Part shown: positions 7,727 through 15,240 of the stretch, piece by piece
Numbering within the stretch: position 1 is the first letter of the stretch
Layout of the letters: each line of letters opens with the position of its first letter
Origin: Larsenimonas salina
Lineage (GTDB): Bacteria; Pseudomonadota; Gammaproteobacteria; Pseudomonadales; Halomonadaceae
Direction of reading: 5' to 3'
DNA length: 64,000 nucleotides
NCBI RefSeq assembly: GCF_023736155.1
Contig: NZ_JAMLJJ010000002.1
Coordinates: 248,001-312,000, forward strand
Made by a program: the position numbers and the translations under genes
The notes under the pieces: generated by a model
Database searches by the model: none
What the model was told of the DNA's origin: nothing
The model's input: only the letters and a program-made list of their open reading frames with translations

Positions 7727-9061
7727 ATGCACAAACAGTCTTTCTCTCAAAAAAATCTTAGGAATGTGTTCGATGACGAAAACAAAAAAGGCCGATATTT
7801 AGAAGGTGATTTTTTTCCTGAAATAGATCAGATCTCAAAAGAAGTAAAGAGTGCAAGGCAATCTCTTTTATACGTTAATAAAAAGAAAAGCTATTACTCC
7901 CAAAAAACTTTCGAAGAAAGAAAGAGCCGTATTTTGGCTATTTTGAGATATAGGAAAAATAACCGATCTGAAAAAATAAATGAAAGCTTATTTAAAGTGG
8001 CGGATAGGATTAATCATAAGTCCTTTGCCCTTGCCATAAAGTCGGGAGTAGTCCGTTCGAATAAACCTACATATTGCATAGGTGATAAGGCTGAAGATTT
8101 TTTTGCGAGCAAGCAGTTGCAGAAGAACATCGGCCTGGCTTTTGGGGTAAAACAGTCAAATCGTCATTTTATTATCCCTCAAGTTATTAGTATTTTAAAA
8201 GACGATTTACCTAAAATAGTTATTAGAACTGATATTTCAAGTTTTTATGAAAGTTTAAATCATAAAATGCTATTTAGTATTATAAATGCCAATGATTCTT
8301 TATCGTTATCGTCAAAAAAGATGTTAGGCCGACTCTTGTCTGATTATTCAAATATATCTGAAAATTTTGGAAAAGGAGTGCCTAGGGGGGTAGGGGTAAG
8401 TGCGGTATTGTCAGAGGTATATATGGCGAATTTTGATTCGGAGGTACGAGGTTTAAAGGAAGTAGTTTATTACGCGAGGTATGTGGACGATATAATTGTG
8501 GTTTTTTGCCCGCCTGTACCGAGTAAAAAAGAATCATATTCTGAATCGATACGAGATGCTTTAAAAAAGTATCATCTGAGTATGAATGAATCGAAAACTA
8601 GAGTGATCGATTTACAGAGGCCTGAAAGTAAAGATGAATTCGAGTTTTTAGGGTATAAGTTTAATACAGGTAAGAATGTTCATGTTGACCTCAGTAGGAG
8701 AAAAATAGAATCTTATCAAGAAAAACTAGATGTTGCATTTGAGAAATTTTTAGAAGGAAGTAGGGCGAAGCCAGAAGAGAAACTACTAGTAAAGAGAATT
8801 CGTTTTTTGACAGGCAACACTAAGTTAACAAATAATAAAGGTGGAGCTTTCGTTGGTATTTATTTTTCTAATAGATTTTTAAATAGCTTTTATGGCATTG
8901 ACTTTCTTGATGTTTATTTGGTTTTGAAGATAGATGAGTTGCCTAAGCCCTCACTTATAAGAAGGCTTAAGAAAATAAGTTTTAATGATGGTTTTCATAA
9001 TAAATCTTTTAGAAAGTTTACAACTAAAGAATTGTCATATATTACTAAAGTGTGGAAGTGA
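7727..9061 (+). CDS. drt3a: Drt3a: UG3-type reverse transcriptase of a DRT type 3 defence system
   Basis: The 444-residue protein has the reverse transcriptase core in order (numbered from the ATG): motif A with D169 in RTDISSFYESL, motif B GVPRGVGVS at about 217-225, the catalytic YVDD at 252-255 within YYARYVDDIIV, motif LSMNESKTRV at about 284-293 and FLGYKF at 307-312. About 150 residues precede the core; they include SFSQKNLRNVFDD and a basic region. There is no maturase, endonuclease or integrase domain. The pair with a second, larger RT gene fits DRT type 3, a phage-defence family. The ATG is preceded closely by GGTGAGG; a GTG at 7718 is the alternative start. Codon use is AT-rich, unlike its neighbours, so the gene was probably acquired by transfer. 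Confidence 0.85.
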   Translation: MHKQSFSQKNLRNVFDDENKKGRYLEGDFFPEIDQISKEVKSARQSLLYVNKKKSYYSQKTFEERKSRILAILRYRKNNRSEKINESLFKVADRINHKSFALAIKSGVVRSNKPTYCIGDKAEDFFASKQLQKNIGLAFGVKQSNRHFIIPQVISILKDDLPKIVIRTDISSFYESLNHKMLFSIINANDSLSLSSKKMLGRLLSDYSNISENFGKGVPRGVGVSAVLSEVYMANFDSEVRGLKEVVYYARYVDDIIVVFCPPVPSKKESYSESIRDALKKYHLSMNESKTRVIDLQRPESKDEFEFLGYKFNTGKNVHVDLSRRKIESYQEKLDVAFEKFLEGSRAKPEEKLLVKRIRFLTGNTKLTNNKGGAFVGIYFSNRFLNSFYGIDFLDVYLVLKIDELPKPSLIRRLKKISFNDGFHNKSFRKFTTKELSYITKVWK

Positions 9062-11115
9062 TGAACAAGATTAAGTTAGCCCGTCAAAAAGAAAGAATGA
9101 TTCTTTCGGATGTACTTCCATATGAAACGCCTGTATCTTTTTCTAATAAGGGGTTTTATAAGTTTCTGTTGAAGTATGAGGTTTCAATGCAAGAAAGCCA
9201 TGTTTATTGGAAGGCTTCTAGTAAAGAATTAGATGCGTTTGTCGCAATAATTTTTGGGTTCGAAATTTCTGAAGCGCAAAGGGCTAATGATGAACAAGGC
9301 TATAAAAAATTAAAAATTTCAAATGAAATAATAACTATTCCTTTTCATTATTTTATAAAGCACCAGCCTACTGAGTTGAGGAGACTATCTATATTGCATC
9401 CTAGAAATCAAGTGGCAGCTGCGAGTTTCTATGATCAGTTTAAAGAGCTTATTTTGTACAGCTCTAGCTTAAGTAGGTTTAGCTTGAGAAGGCCCGCTAA
9501 AATAGCAAAAAGTGTTTACTGGAACGATAAGAAAAGACTTAAACCTCTCCATAGTTTAGTCGAAGAGAATGACGGTGAAGAAAGCAACCTAAAATCTTTT
9601 TTTGTTTATAAGGATATAAGTAATATTTTCAAGTTCTTTGAATCAAAAGAATACCATCGCTGTGAAAAGATATACAACAATATGGCCAAGCTTGATGTGG
9701 CTAAATGTTTTGATAGCATTTATACACACTCTATTTCATGGGCGATGTATGGAAAAGACACAGTAAAGAATATACTGTCTAAGACTTTCCCAGGTAATGT
9801 TCAGTTGAAGAAAAGTTTTGGCCAGGAATTCGACGAGCTTATTCAGAAATCTAACTATCAAGAAACTAACGGCATACCTATAGGCCCTGAAATTTCTAGA
9901 ATTTTTGCTGAGATTATTTTCCAAAGGATAGATGATGATGTCTTTGAGGAACTTCGAAGATTAGGGTTGGAGTGGAAAATAGATTATGAAATATTTAGGT
10001 ATGTAGATGATTACTTTGTTTTTTACAATAATCTGGATGATTATTGTAAAATAGTTGAGTCCCTGACGGTATCGTTGAAAAAATATAATCTTTCTTTAAA
10101 TTCAGATAAAGCGATTTTCTACAATAAGCCAATAATAACTGAAGTTACTATCGCTAAAAAATATATTTCAGAAATGTTGGATAAGAAAATAGCTTATCAG
10201 CTTGAGGAGTTTGAGTTAGAAGGGGATGGTAACAAGGCCTTTAAGGGGAGTATATATATAAATCAAGGAGACTTAATAACCTCATTTAAGTCCATAATAA
10301 AAACGAGTAAAGTGGAGTATGAAGCGGCTTTAAATTATACTTTTGCAATTCTCGAGGTCAGGATTCAACGGATATTGAGTGATTATCAAGGTATAGAAAA
10401 AAGTAATTCCTCGGCAAGACAGTTAGGCCAAGCTTTAATTTCAATTGTAGGGTTTATGTTTTTTATTTACGCTTCATCTCCTAAGGTTAATACTACAGTC
10501 AAATTGTCGAGGGCTCTATATATATTAGTTGATTTTGTACGTAGTAAAGAGCTTGAGCGTGATGATGCGAATGCTGTTTTTAATAAAATATATGAAAACA
10601 TAAATTTTGTTCTAGCCAAAGAGGCTGTAACTAATAATGCTCAGGTGGAGACGTTGTATCTCCTTAATATTCTCTCTTGTCTAGGGCGTTATTATAGGCT
10701 TTCAGAAGATAAGCTGGCGCAATTTTTAAATATTAAACATGATGTTGTTACAGGTAGTTTCAAAGTTGATGGTAGATTGAACTATTTTGTAGTAACTACA
10801 GCTCTTTTTTTTATGAAGAACTTGTCTAGATATAAAAGTTTGCGTAATTTCATTGAGGATCATTCAATTGAAATGATTGAGGAAAGCCTGGTTCCTGTGT
10901 CAAAGATGGCGGAATGTACTTTCATGTTCTTAGACCTGTTATCTTGTCCATATATTTCCGATGAGGGAAAAATCCGTCTGATGAAGGTTTGGAAAGTTCA
11001 TGGTAAAGTTAAGAAAAAGAATTTTTTGGCTATAAATAATTATTGGTTTACCAAATGGACTGGTTTTGATCTTGCTGAAGAGCTTGACAGGAAAAAAAGT
11101 TTAGAAGTATATTAA
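9061..11115 (+). CDS. drt3b: Drt3b: UG8-type reverse transcriptase of a DRT type 3 defence system
   Basis: The 684-residue protein starts at the ATG that overlaps the drt3a stop (TGATG), so translation is coupled. RT motifs are motif A with D212 in MAKLDVAKCFDSIYTHS, motif B NGIPIGPEISR at about 270-280, YVDD at 314-317 in IFRYVDDYFVFY, and NLSLNSDKA at about 343-351. About 190 residues precede the core (LPYETPVSFSNKGFY is a distinctive segment near residue 19-33). A helical C-terminal domain of about 300 residues, which I do not recognise, follows. Together with drt3a this is the UG3 + UG8 layout of DRT type 3. The catalytic residues look intact. The last codons contain the promoter of the downstream small RNA. 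Confidence 0.85.
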   Translation: MNKIKLARQKERMILSDVLPYETPVSFSNKGFYKFLLKYEVSMQESHVYWKASSKELDAFVAIIFGFEISEAQRANDEQGYKKLKISNEIITIPFHYFIKHQPTELRRLSILHPRNQVAAASFYDQFKELILYSSSLSRFSLRRPAKIAKSVYWNDKKRLKPLHSLVEENDGEESNLKSFFVYKDISNIFKFFESKEYHRCEKIYNNMAKLDVAKCFDSIYTHSISWAMYGKDTVKNILSKTFPGNVQLKKSFGQEFDELIQKSNYQETNGIPIGPEISRIFAEIIFQRIDDDVFEELRRLGLEWKIDYEIFRYVDDYFVFYNNLDDYCKIVESLTVSLKKYNLSLNSDKAIFYNKPIITEVTIAKKYISEMLDKKIAYQLEEFELEGDGNKAFKGSIYINQGDLITSFKSIIKTSKVEYEAALNYTFAILEVRIQRILSDYQGIEKSNSSARQLGQALISIVGFMFFIYASSPKVNTTVKLSRALYILVDFVRSKELERDDANAVFNKIYENINFVLAKEAVTNNAQVETLYLLNILSCLGRYYRLSEDKLAQFLNIKHDVVTGSFKVDGRLNYFVVTTALFFMKNLSRYKSLRNFIEDHSIEMIEESLVPVSKMAECTFMFLDLLSCPYISDEGKIRLMKVWKVHGKVKKKNFLAINNYWFTKWTGFDLAEELDRKKSLEVY
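11084..11113 (+). promoter_or_regulatory. Sigma-70 type promoter inside the 3' end of drt3b
   Basis: TTGACA (11084-11089) is a perfect -35 hexamer. After an 18-base spacer comes TATATT (11108-11113), 5 of 6 matches to the -10 consensus. The expected start of transcription is near 11119-11121, just after the drt3b stop codon. This would give the small RNA its own strong promoter, independent of the RT operon. Confidence 0.7.
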
Positions 11116-11119
11116 TAAA

Positions 11120-11240
11120 ACGTGCATCGCTCAAACCTAAATGGCTGTAGGCAGCCACACACACACGCGCGAAGGTTCATCTGCATCCTTGGAACAGGAC
11201 TGGTGGGCTGGGCAGCCCGAGCGAGCTGCCCTTATTATTT
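11120..11240 (+). ncRNA. Candidate DRT3 template RNA with an (AC)5 run
   Basis: The region runs from the predicted start near 11120 to a terminator at about 11240. CGTGC (11121-11125) can pair with GCGCG (11167-11171, one G-U). Inside lie the hairpin GGCTG-TAGG-CAGCC (11143-11156) and then ACACACACAC (11157-11166). The AC run therefore starts directly at one stem and ends directly at another, as expected of a bounded reverse-transcription template; copying it would give GTGTGTGTGT. A short AAGG/CCTT pairing (11172-11190) and the terminator hairpin follow. DRT3 systems are known to use a non-coding RNA; from memory, unchecked, recent work links it to GT/AC repeat DNA synthesis. Ends and folding are inferred by eye. 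Confidence 0.75.
11210..11240 (+). terminator. Terminator of the DRT3 small RNA
   Basis: GGGCAGC (11210-11216), loop CCGAGCGA, GCTGCCC (11225-11231), followed by the T-rich TTATTATTT. A competing hairpin GGGCT-GGGC-AGCCC (11205-11218) overlaps the left arm, so the two folds exclude each other. Confidence 0.7.
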
Positions 11241-11569
11241 ATGTACTTGGTCAAATTTACAAAATCAAAGGGTGAAGTTTAGTTTTTAAGTTTTGGTAAT
11301 CAAGCTGTCTCTTTTAAAAAGCTGAATTTTATTTAGCGATAACCATAGCTATTTCTTAAACTTCTTTCGTTGATTGAAAAACCACCTAGTCACTGCCACG
11401 CGTAATCTCTTACTCGATCCTTTCCTTCTATGTCTCATCCGGCGGGGTGCCTACTGTGGCACATCGTGCACTTGTGCAAAGTCGTGGCCCAAATGGGATG
11501 AGTGTGCGGCTTAAATCATTACGGCGTCTGCTCGCTAAAGGCATAAAAGCTAGGCGGTAGATGGTTCGC
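11241..11569. other. Right flank of the DRT3 locus, no gene seen
   Basis: About 330 bases. The DNA stays AT-rich to about 11380 and then returns to the composition of the chromosome. I see no open frame with a ribosome site, no integrase remnant and no clear direct repeat matching the left flank. The diguanylate cyclase gene ends here from the other strand, without an obvious terminator. Confidence 0.5.
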
Positions 11570-12724
11570 TCAAGCCTGCTTAGCCCAGCCTTGATACGAC
11601 AAATACACCACCTGATTTCGCCCGTTGGCCTTGGCCTGATACAGCGCTTCGTCCGCGCGCTTGAGCAGTCGCTTTGAGTCGTCGGTGTGGGAGCGTAGGT
11701 CGGCGTGCTCCGTGCTTGCGACCCCGATGCTTACGGTCACCACGGCGTGTTCCCCAAGGCCCCTGTTGGGAATGCGCAAGCGCTCGATGGCGCTGCGTAG
11801 CCGTTCGCACAGCACGCGTGCTTCCTGTTCATCCGTGCCAGGCAGCACCAGCGCAAATTCTTCTCCGCCGTAGCGCACCGCGAGAGCCGGCGGCTGGGAG
11901 AGCATGCCCCTGAGCACGTCCGCAATCTGCTGGAGGCAGCGGTCACCGCCGTCGTGGCCGTGGTGGTCATTGAAGCGTTTGAAGTGATCCACATCGCACA
12001 TCACGGTTGTGAGTACGCCTGAATGCCGGTCAAGCCGAGCCCACTCCCGGTTGAGTGTCTCGCCCAGCGCCCGCCGGTTGCCAAGCCCGGTCAGGGGGTC
12101 GGTGTTGCTCAGGTCTTCAAGGTAGCGGTTGTTGAGCGTCAGTTCCTTTTCGGCCCGGTCAATCTCGAGATGAAACAGGTAGAGCAGGGTGCCGGAGAGC
12201 ATGAGCACGCCCGCTACGCTTCCGGCGTACATGGCCTCAAGCCACGGCGAGGGCACCGGCGTTCGCGCCGCCTCGGCCGGAAAAAGGAACTGCGCCATCA
12301 GGTACAAAAGGCCGATGGCGGCCAGGAGGGCGGCGTAGGTTCGCCGTCGAAGGTTCTGGTAAAGAAAGATAATCACGAAGGCAAAGGTGAAGTAGAACAG
12401 GCTGACGCCGGCCCCGGTGCCGATGAAGAAGGTCACCACAAAGAGCTGGGTGCAGCTGTTAAGCACCAGAGCGGTACTGGCAGCCGTGTGCAAGCGCAGG
12501 TGGTTGAGCAGCAGTACCGATAGATAGACCGTGATAAAGACAAGATTGAACAGAAAGACGCTGCGGTATGCAGCGAAATCATAGAAGTAATAGAAAAGCT
12601 GGTAGGGCATGGTGGCGGCCGTACAGAAAAGCCCCAACTGGTTGCAGAGTTCGATTTGTCGGCGCAGTGCCCCCTGGGTGCCTGCCGTCCCCGGAGACCA
12701 GCATGTCTTGATCATTTCGATCAT
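11570..12724 (-). CDS. Membrane-bound diguanylate cyclase (GGDEF)
   Basis: The 384-residue protein has about six hydrophobic segments between residues 35 and 187, then a linker helix and a GGDEF domain (about 205-370). The active site reads GGEEF (286-290), and DPLTGLGNRR (209-218) and CDVDHFKRFND are intact. It should make cyclic di-GMP from two GTP at the inner membrane. The residues five positions before GGEEF are PPAL instead of RxxD, so the usual product-inhibition site is missing. A 7-bp hairpin (12748-12766) lies in the leader just upstream. The signal sensed by the membrane part is unknown. Confidence 0.9.
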   Translation of the reverse strand: MIEMIKTCWSPGTAGTQGALRRQIELCNQLGLFCTAATMPYQLFYYFYDFAAYRSVFLFNLVFITVYLSVLLLNHLRLHTAASTALVLNSCTQLFVVTFFIGTGAGVSLFYFTFAFVIIFLYQNLRRRTYAALLAAIGLLYLMAQFLFPAEAARTPVPSPWLEAMYAGSVAGVLMLSGTLLYLFHLEIDRAEKELTLNNRYLEDLSNTDPLTGLGNRRALGETLNREWARLDRHSGVLTTVMCDVDHFKRFNDHHGHDGGDRCLQQIADVLRGMLSQPPALAVRYGGEEFALVLPGTDEQEARVLCERLRSAIERLRIPNRGLGEHAVVTVSIGVASTEHADLRSHTDDSKRLLKRADEALYQAKANGRNQVVYLSYQGWAKQA

Positions 12725-12931
12725 CGATTCACCCTGTAAAGCGCGCTGGAAGCCGTAGTGGCTTCCCTACTAATGACTGGCGAGTGCCGTCGTGTCTGCG
12801 CGCGACAGGCGACCGAACCCTCACTGTTGCCCTGTTGGCGTCAGCGTTTTTACCTTATCGGCGAGCGGGTTGGTTACATTAGCCCGCCGAAATGGATAGG
12901 GTTCGAAAGTGTGGGGGGGAGTGGTGGCCTG

Positions 12932-14473
12932 TTATTGGTTGCTCTGCCGTTTCTGGCTCAGCAGGTCGGTCTCGTCACTGCCTCGGGCAATTTCCTCCTC
13001 GACCTTTTCCTTCAGTTTCTCATCCGGGCGGGCATCGAACAGGGCATCGGCGGTGGGGTCTTTAAGAATACTTTCGGCTCGCGCTTTCGCGGGGTGGGCG
13101 GGGCTGCCTTCGGCCTGTGCCGGCGGGGCGTCGTGTGCGTGTTCGGTGTCGCTTTTTGCATGGGCGGGAAGTGCGCCCTGAAGCCGTTCCAGCGCCTGCT
13201 CGAGGGAGGCGTTGAAGCGCAGGCGGTAGATGGGTTCGGGCAGGCTGAAGCCGGTGCGCTCGAGGGCGTGCTTGGTCTCGCGAATGGCGATGCTGCGGGC
13301 CTTGGCGAAATCGGTGTTGGATTGGTTTACCCACACCTGGAACTCGAGCACGATGTTGGAATCGCCCACGTGAGTGATCAGCGCGGCGGCCTTGGGCTCT
13401 GTGAGCACGAACGCGAGCTGGTTGACGGCGTCGAGCCCGACCTTGATGGCGGCGAGCGGGTCGTCGTCGGCGTCCACCCCCAGTTCGAACGTGAAGCGCC
13501 GCTCGGGGTTCTGGGTGTAATTGAGGATGGTGCCCTTGAACACCTCGGCATTGGGGATGCGCAGCTGGTTGCCATCAAGCGTCATCAGAATCGTCGCGCG
13601 GGAGGTCAGGCGCACCACGATGCCTTCCTGGCCGTTGATCACGACTTGGTCGCGGGCGCGAAAGGGCTGGCGAATGCTCAGCATGAGCGAGGCAATGTAG
13701 TTCTCGATGGTGTCCTTGACCGCAAAGCCCACCGCAATACCGATCACACCGGCGCCGCCTAAAAGCGTGCCGATGATGGTCTCGGCGCCCATCAGGCTCA
13801 GCGCCAGAATCAGGGCGAACACGATGAACACCACCTTGACGGTCTGCGAGAGCAGTTCGGCAACGAACGGGTTGGGCGTGAGCCGTTGCCACAGGCGCTT
13901 GCGCCGTGAGAGCCACGCGCCGAACCACGCCACCACACCAAACACCACGATACCGACGCCCAAAAGCGGCAACGCCTTGATCAGGTTTCTGGTCTGAGCG
14001 GCGAGGCCGTGGGCGGCGGTCGCGACGTTGTCCTGCACATCAAGCGTGCGGGTGATGGCGTCATTGACGGCGACCACGTCGGTCAGCCGGTTGGCAAGGC
14101 CGAGCGCCTGCTGGGCTTTTCGGTCGTTGGCGGTCTCGCCTTCAAGCGTGACCACGCCCTGCGTCACGGTGACCGTGACGGCCTCCATCCCCTCGAGCTC
14201 TGAAAAGATGCCCTCAATGCGCGCTTGAATCGCCCGGTCCTGCTCGGGGGTGGGGGCGGTTTCAATGCCGCCCCCGGCCTCGGATGCTGCGCTCGAGCCG
14301 GCCTCGCTCGTCGTGCCGGAGAGCGCCCCGGCGGCGCTTGAAAGCTCGTCGGCGGCGTAACTCGGGGCTGTGATCAGCGTGCCCAGCATCAGGGCGAGAG
14401 CGAGATAAAGGCGGCGGGCGCGGGATTTTGAGGTCGAGCGTGTAGCGGGTGAGCGCGTGAATGAGGCGGCCAT
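12932..14473 (-). CDS. BON-domain MscS-type mechanosensitive channel
   Basis: The 513-residue protein starts with a signal-like segment (MLGTLITAPSYAA, about 34-46), then a low-complexity Ser/Ala/Glu linker and a BON domain (about 77-150, with VTVTQGVVTLEGETAND). Three transmembrane segments follow and then the MscS beta domain (about 270-430). The pore helix region GGAGVIGIAVGFAVKDTIEN and the TLDGNQLRIPNAEVFKG motif identify the channel part. It should release solutes on hypo-osmotic shock. BON is a periplasmic lipid-binding fold, so this channel may sense the envelope. The C-terminal tail of about 80 residues is charged and probably disordered. Confidence 0.88.
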   Translation of the reverse strand: MAASFTRSPATRSTSKSRARRLYLALALMLGTLITAPSYAADELSSAAGALSGTTSEAGSSAASEAGGGIETAPTPEQDRAIQARIEGIFSELEGMEAVTVTVTQGVVTLEGETANDRKAQQALGLANRLTDVVAVNDAITRTLDVQDNVATAAHGLAAQTRNLIKALPLLGVGIVVFGVVAWFGAWLSRRKRLWQRLTPNPFVAELLSQTVKVVFIVFALILALSLMGAETIIGTLLGGAGVIGIAVGFAVKDTIENYIASLMLSIRQPFRARDQVVINGQEGIVVRLTSRATILMTLDGNQLRIPNAEVFKGTILNYTQNPERRFTFELGVDADDDPLAAIKVGLDAVNQLAFVLTEPKAAALITHVGDSNIVLEFQVWVNQSNTDFAKARSIAIRETKHALERTGFSLPEPIYRLRFNASLEQALERLQGALPAHAKSDTEHAHDAPPAQAEGSPAHPAKARAESILKDPTADALFDARPDEKLKEKVEEEIARGSDETDLLSQKRQSNQ

Positions 14474-14626
14474 GGCGTTCCTGTCGGTCGGGCGAGGGGC
14501 AATCGGTTGGGTCAGCGTCAGTGCAGGGCGCGAGGCCGTGAAAGAGTGAGCGCGTTTCGAGTCACTCTAGTCGAGGTCTCCGATGTGCGGCCATTTTTTC
14601 GGCGCCGGGATCTCGAGCCGTAGCGG

Positions 14627-15085
14627 TCAGGGCGTCTCGCGCCGGGGGTGCGGGCAGCTGACGTCGCCTTCCTCGCACTGGCTGTAGCCCTTAAGCGTTT
14701 GTTGACGCGCATCAGATAGCGCGGTCTTGCACTGCGCGACCACCAGCGCGTGGATGGAGCCGCCAGCCGAGGGCACGCCCTGAAACTGGCACTCGGCGTC
14801 GCGATAGGCCGCCCAACGGCGCTGGGCGGTTTCAAGCGCTGCGCGCTCGGCGGTCGGGCCCAGTGCGTCCTTGAGGCTCTGGTAGGTGGTAGTCAGCCGG
14901 TGCTCGGCGTTCTGAAACGCCTTGGCCGCGCACTGGTTCATTGCCGTCTGGGTTTGGGCGTCGTGGCACTCAGCCTGGGCGGGCGTAGGGGGCGCCTGAG
15001 TGGACATGGCGTAGGTGGTCGTGGCGTGCATCGAAACAGCGAGGGTAAGCGCCATCACGGCCGCGCCGGACAGAAAGTGCGTCAT
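14627..15085 (-). CDS. LprI/DUF1311 family secreted protein (lysozyme-inhibitor-like)
   Basis: The 152-residue protein has a signal peptide (MTHFLSGAAVMALTLAVSMH.., cleavage near ATTTYA) and the DUF1311 core with paired cysteines. AECHDAQTQTAMNQCAAKAF, the segment AQRRWAAYRDAEC, and later AQCKTAL and SQCEEGDVSC are visible. The family includes LprI, reported as a lysozyme inhibitor in mycobacteria, but most proteobacterial members are uncharacterised. It is probably periplasmic. It stands alone between the channel and the AraC gene on the same strand. Confidence 0.8.
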   Translation of the reverse strand: MTHFLSGAAVMALTLAVSMHATTTYAMSTQAPPTPAQAECHDAQTQTAMNQCAAKAFQNAEHRLTTTYQSLKDALGPTAERAALETAQRRWAAYRDAECQFQGVPSAGGSIHALVVAQCKTALSDARQQTLKGYSQCEEGDVSCPHPRRETP

Positions 15086-15240
15086 GAGGTGTGCTCCGAG
15101 GTCGGCATTGGTTGGGCGAAAAAGAGAAACGGCAAGGTGGTTTTAGTGTAGCGCACGCGCCGCCCGGCTATCTCTGAATGCACGCGTGGTCAGCACGGGG
15201 CGGTGGTTAGCGGAGGGTGGTGGCTAGTGGGGCGCAATGG

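Noticed and set aside
7727-11115. Retron, group II intron or diversity-generating retroelement
   Set aside because: There are two unrelated RTs in tandem, no maturase or intron domain V, no msr-msd layout and no template/variable repeat pair. The layout fits the UG3+UG8 plan better.
11143-11156. Reading the AC-run hairpin as a simple terminator of drt3b
   Set aside because: The 5-bp hairpin is followed by ACACAC and not by T; the T-rich tail occurs only after the second hairpin at 11231.
12758-13762. 334-codon open frame on the plus strand
   Set aside because: It lies mostly antisense to the BON-MscS gene and shows the Gly/Val-rich look of a GC-rich shadow frame.
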